Positions 7,798 to 9,069 of a stretch of 9,069 nt of DNA are shown piece by piece. The translations under genes were made by a program, and so were the position numbers. This DNA comes from an uncultured bacterium. Lineage in GTDB: Bacteria; Krumholzibacteriota; Krumholzibacteriia; LZORAL124-64-63. Position 1 is the first letter of the stretch, and each line of letters begins with the position of its first letter. The notes beneath the pieces are model-generated. The model saw only the letters and a program-made list of their open reading frames with translations, did no database searches and had not been told where the DNA came from. Location of the stretch: positions 1-9,069 of the forward strand of contig CAINDZ010000021.1 of NCBI GenBank assembly GCA_903847545.1, in the 5' to 3' direction.

Positions 7798-8835
7798 ATG
7801 ATGAGCAGGAAGACCCTGGCAATCCTGGCGGCGGTCGTCGTCGCCCTGGTCGCGATCAGCATCGCGCAGTCGCTCGGCCACCGCCGCGCCACGTCGCGCG
7901 AGGCGACGGCGGTGCTCGTGGCGGCCGAACTGAAGGCCGACGACCTGTCGCGCATCGTGCTCGGCCGCGGCGCCGAGCCCGAGGCCGTGGTGCTCGAGGC
8001 GGGCCCCGACGGCTGGCGCGTGGCGTCGCTGTGGAACGCGCGCGCCAACCGCGAGCGCATCGACGCGCTCTTGAAGGCGGTGTCGGGCCTGTCCGGCGAG
8101 TTCCGCTCGGACCGGCGCGAGGTGCTGCCCGACTACGGGCTGGCGGCCGATGCCGCCGTGACCGTGCGCGCGTTCGGCCGGGACGGCAAGGAGGTCCTCT
8201 CGCTGGAGGTGGGCAACCGGCCCGAGGGTGCCGGCGGCAACTTCGTCAAGCTGCCCGGCAGGGACGAGGTGTACCTGTGCGCGACGGGCGTCCTGTCGCA
8301 CCTGGGCATCTACGGCGCGCCCGAGACGCCGCGCCCGCGCATGTTCCTGGACCTGTTCGCCGTGCAGGAGGATCGCGCCGGCGTCGACGCGATCCGGCTG
8401 CACGACAAGGACGGCGACCGCGCGTTCGAGAAGGTGTTCGCCGGAGCGCCGGCGGGCGGCGACTCGGCGGCGGTGGCCGCGGCGCGCGCGACCTGGGAAT
8501 GGAAGACGGGCGGCGGGCCGGCGCGCAGCCTGGCCAAGGCGAAGGTCGACCCCGTCCTGAACGCCCTGGTCAGCGTGCACGCCAACGACCTGGACGACCC
8601 CGCGGCGCCGGCCGCGACCTACGGCCTGGACGCCCCCACCCGGACGGCCACGCTGGTGATGGCCGACGGGCGGCAGGTGGTCCTGGAGTTCGGGGCGGAC
8701 CGCGCGGCGGCCGGCGACAAACCCGGCGGCACGTGGATGCGCGTGCGCGGGCGGCCCGAGGTATGGGTCGTGACCGAGTACATGCTCAAGAACGTCTTCA
8801 AGACGGTCGCGGAGCTGGTCCCGGACAAGCCCTGA
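7798..8835 (+). CDS. DUF4340 domain-containing membrane-anchored protein
   Basis: A 345-residue protein of unknown biochemical function that typically sits beside GldG-type transporter genes. One N-terminal helix (about 6-23, after MMSRK) should tether it to the inner membrane with the rest in the periplasm; no lipobox is seen. The periplasmic part holds two similar beta-rich units, starting at Tyr113 (YGL ... GRDGKEVLSLEVG ... GGNFVKL, GRDEVYL) and Tyr275 (YGLDAP ... ADGRQVVLEFG ... GGTWMRV, GRPEVWVV). Each unit has the pattern YGL, DG, V-L--G, GG, GR-EV, suggesting an internal duplication. The ATG at 7798 is preferred over 7801 because GAGGAGG (7783-7789) lies 8 nt upstream, within the end of the previous gene. 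It is the last gene of the operon, 13 nt after gldG-like, and is followed by a hairpin terminator. It is probably an accessory subunit of the same complex. Confidence 0.88.
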   Translation: MMSRKTLAILAAVVVALVAISIAQSLGHRRATSREATAVLVAAELKADDLSRIVLGRGAEPEAVVLEAGPDGWRVASLWNARANRERIDALLKAVSGLSGEFRSDRREVLPDYGLAADAAVTVRAFGRDGKEVLSLEVGNRPEGAGGNFVKLPGRDEVYLCATGVLSHLGIYGAPETPRPRMFLDLFAVQEDRAGVDAIRLHDKDGDRAFEKVFAGAPAGGDSAAVAAARATWEWKTGGGPARSLAKAKVDPVLNALVSVHANDLDDPAAPAATYGLDAPTRTATLVMADGRQVVLEFGADRAAAGDKPGGTWMRVRGRPEVWVVTEYMLKNVFKTVAELVPDKP

Positions 8836-8846
8836 GGCGGCCCGGC

Positions 8847-8865
8847 CGGTTCACCGACGGTTCAC
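8847..8865 (+). repeat. Short tandem direct repeat CGGTTCAC, 11-bp period
   Basis: CGGTTCAC occurs at 8847-8854 and 8858-8865, one helical turn apart, just after the DUF4340 stop and before the hairpin. The period would place both copies on the same face of DNA. No function can be assigned. Confidence 0.35.
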
Positions 8866-8870
8866 GTGGG

Positions 8871-8901
8871 AATAAGGGGTCGCCGCAGGCGACCCCTTGT
8901 T
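8871..8901 (+). terminator. Hairpin terminator of the transporter operon
   Basis: AAGGGGTCGCC (8874-8884) pairs perfectly with GGCGACCCCTT (8888-8898) around a 3-nt GCA loop. Flanking AAT and GTT extend the stem to 14 pairs with one U-G wobble in plus-strand RNA; on the minus strand that wobble would be an A-C mismatch, which favours plus-strand use. The T-run is weak (TTGTTC), so termination may be partial or factor-assisted. It lies 36 bp after the DUF4340 stop. Confidence 0.75.
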
Positions 8902-8906
8902 CGTCA

Positions 8907-8937
8907 GGGCGGCCCCTTGTTCTGCGGGGCGTCGCCC
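8907..8937 (+). other. Second hairpin directly after the terminator
   Basis: GGGCGGCCCC (8907-8916) can pair with GGGGC (8926-8930) and CGCCC (8933-8937), giving a 10-bp stem with a 2-nt bulge and a 9-nt loop. The sequence CCCCTTGTTC appears in both hairpins, at 8893-8902 and 8913-8922, with a period of 20. It could be a backup terminator, a structured RNA 3' end or a degenerate copy of the first hairpin's 3' arm. Confidence 0.4.
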
Positions 8938-8953
8938 GGCCCCGCGCCCGTGT

Positions 8954-8970
8954 AAAGGACCGGAAAGGAC
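8954..8970 (+). repeat. Short tandem direct repeat AAAGGAC, 10-bp period
   Basis: AAAGGAC occurs at 8954-8960 and 8964-8970, each followed by a C/G-rich triplet. The pair lies 22-38 bp upstream of the predicted -35 box at 8992, where an activator would bind. Two 7-mers are weak evidence on their own. Confidence 0.35.
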
Positions 8971-8991
8971 GGGTTTCGGCCGAGCCGGGCG

Positions 8992-9020
8992 TTGGAAAAT
9001 CCGTGGCGCGGTCCTATCAT
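8992..9020 (+). promoter_or_regulatory. Predicted promoter for the gene beyond the right edge
   Basis: TTGGAA (8992-8997) and TATCAT (9015-9020) are separated by exactly 17 nt, matching the sigma-70 consensus at 4 and 5 of 6 positions. It is the strongest of the three promoters seen here. Transcription would start near 9027. An ATG at 9051 has no ribosome binding site and only 19 bases are visible, so I do not call a gene there. Positions 8836-9069 otherwise hold only the hairpins and repeats listed. Confidence 0.55.
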
Positions 9021-9031
9021 TGAAGCGGCGC

Positions 9032-9049
9032 GCCGCGTCCCCGCGCGGC
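9032..9049 (+). other. Small inverted repeat in the putative leader
   Basis: GCCGCG (9032-9037) and CGCGGC (9044-9049) form a 6-bp stem with a 6-nt loop just after the predicted transcription start and just before the ATG at 9051. It could fold in the leader RNA. A stem of this size is common by chance at such GC content. Confidence 0.25.
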
Positions 9050-9069
9050 CATGCGCATCGGTCCATCCG

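Noticed and set aside
5988..8060. 690-residue minus-strand open frame antisense to the gldG-like gene
   Set aside because: It is His/Arg/Leu-rich shadow sequence crossing three real genes, with no domain or ribosome binding site support.
8031..9023. 330-residue plus-strand open frame overlapping the DUF4340 gene
   Set aside because: It is an Arg/Gly-rich shifted frame of the DUF4340 gene that runs on through the terminator.
8851..9066. 71-residue minus-strand open frame in the right-hand gap
   Set aside because: It reads through the hairpins and the promoter, has no recognisable domain, and its composition follows the repeats.
9051..9069. ATG near the right edge as a possible gene start
   Set aside because: Only 19 bases are visible and there is no ribosome binding site, so it cannot be supported from this window.

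Overview
The window is very GC-rich, about 70% by eye, and almost fully coding, with a strong bias to G or C at third codon positions. It looks like chromosomal DNA from an uncultured Gram-negative bacterium near the FCB superphylum, such as the Eisenbacteria or Krumholzibacteriota. Two things point there. The secreted protease ends in a YPNPFNP-type FlgD-like/type IX-like C-terminal domain, and there is a gldA/gldF/gldG-like cluster with a DUF4340 gene. Both the high GC and the codon use argue against a typical low-GC Bacteroidota. The phylum is an inference from these families, not a measurement.

Layout. (1) Positions 1-2538, plus strand: the 3' part of a large secreted subtilisin-family (S8) protease, open at the left edge. 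(2) Positions 2560-4098, minus strand: a soluble hybrid histidine kinase (PAS, HisKA, HATPase, REC), convergent with the protease across only 21 bp. Its start is best placed at a TTG at 4098 with a GGAGG ribosome binding site. (3) Positions 4099-4363: a divergent control region. It holds a minus-strand promoter for the kinase, a plus-strand promoter for the transporter operon, and a perfect 8-bp inverted repeat between the two -35 boxes. (4) Positions 4364-8835, plus strand: a tight four-gene operon of ABC ATPase, ABC-2 permease, GldG-family auxiliary protein and DUF4340 membrane-anchored protein. The first two junctions are 1-nt TGATG overlaps and the third gap is 13 nt. (5) Positions 8836-9069: tandem hairpins with an apparent terminator, short direct repeats, and a good promoter pointing out of the right edge.

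How the parts may work together. The four-gene operon should encode one inner-membrane ABC-2-type complex: the ATPase drives the permease, while the GldG-like and DUF4340 proteins carry large periplasmic domains anchored next to it. In Flavobacterium the GldA/F/G proteins are needed for gliding, but in other phyla the substrate and role are unknown. The divergent kinase shares the control region and could sense a cytoplasmic signal, but no DNA-binding partner is visible here. The protease is probably exported and held at, or released from, the cell surface through its C-terminal domain.

I found no tRNA, rRNA, CRISPR array, insertion sequence or phage gene. The gene families are all recognisable. 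What is less well described is the joint function of the GldAFG-DUF4340 set and the regulatory architecture around it.
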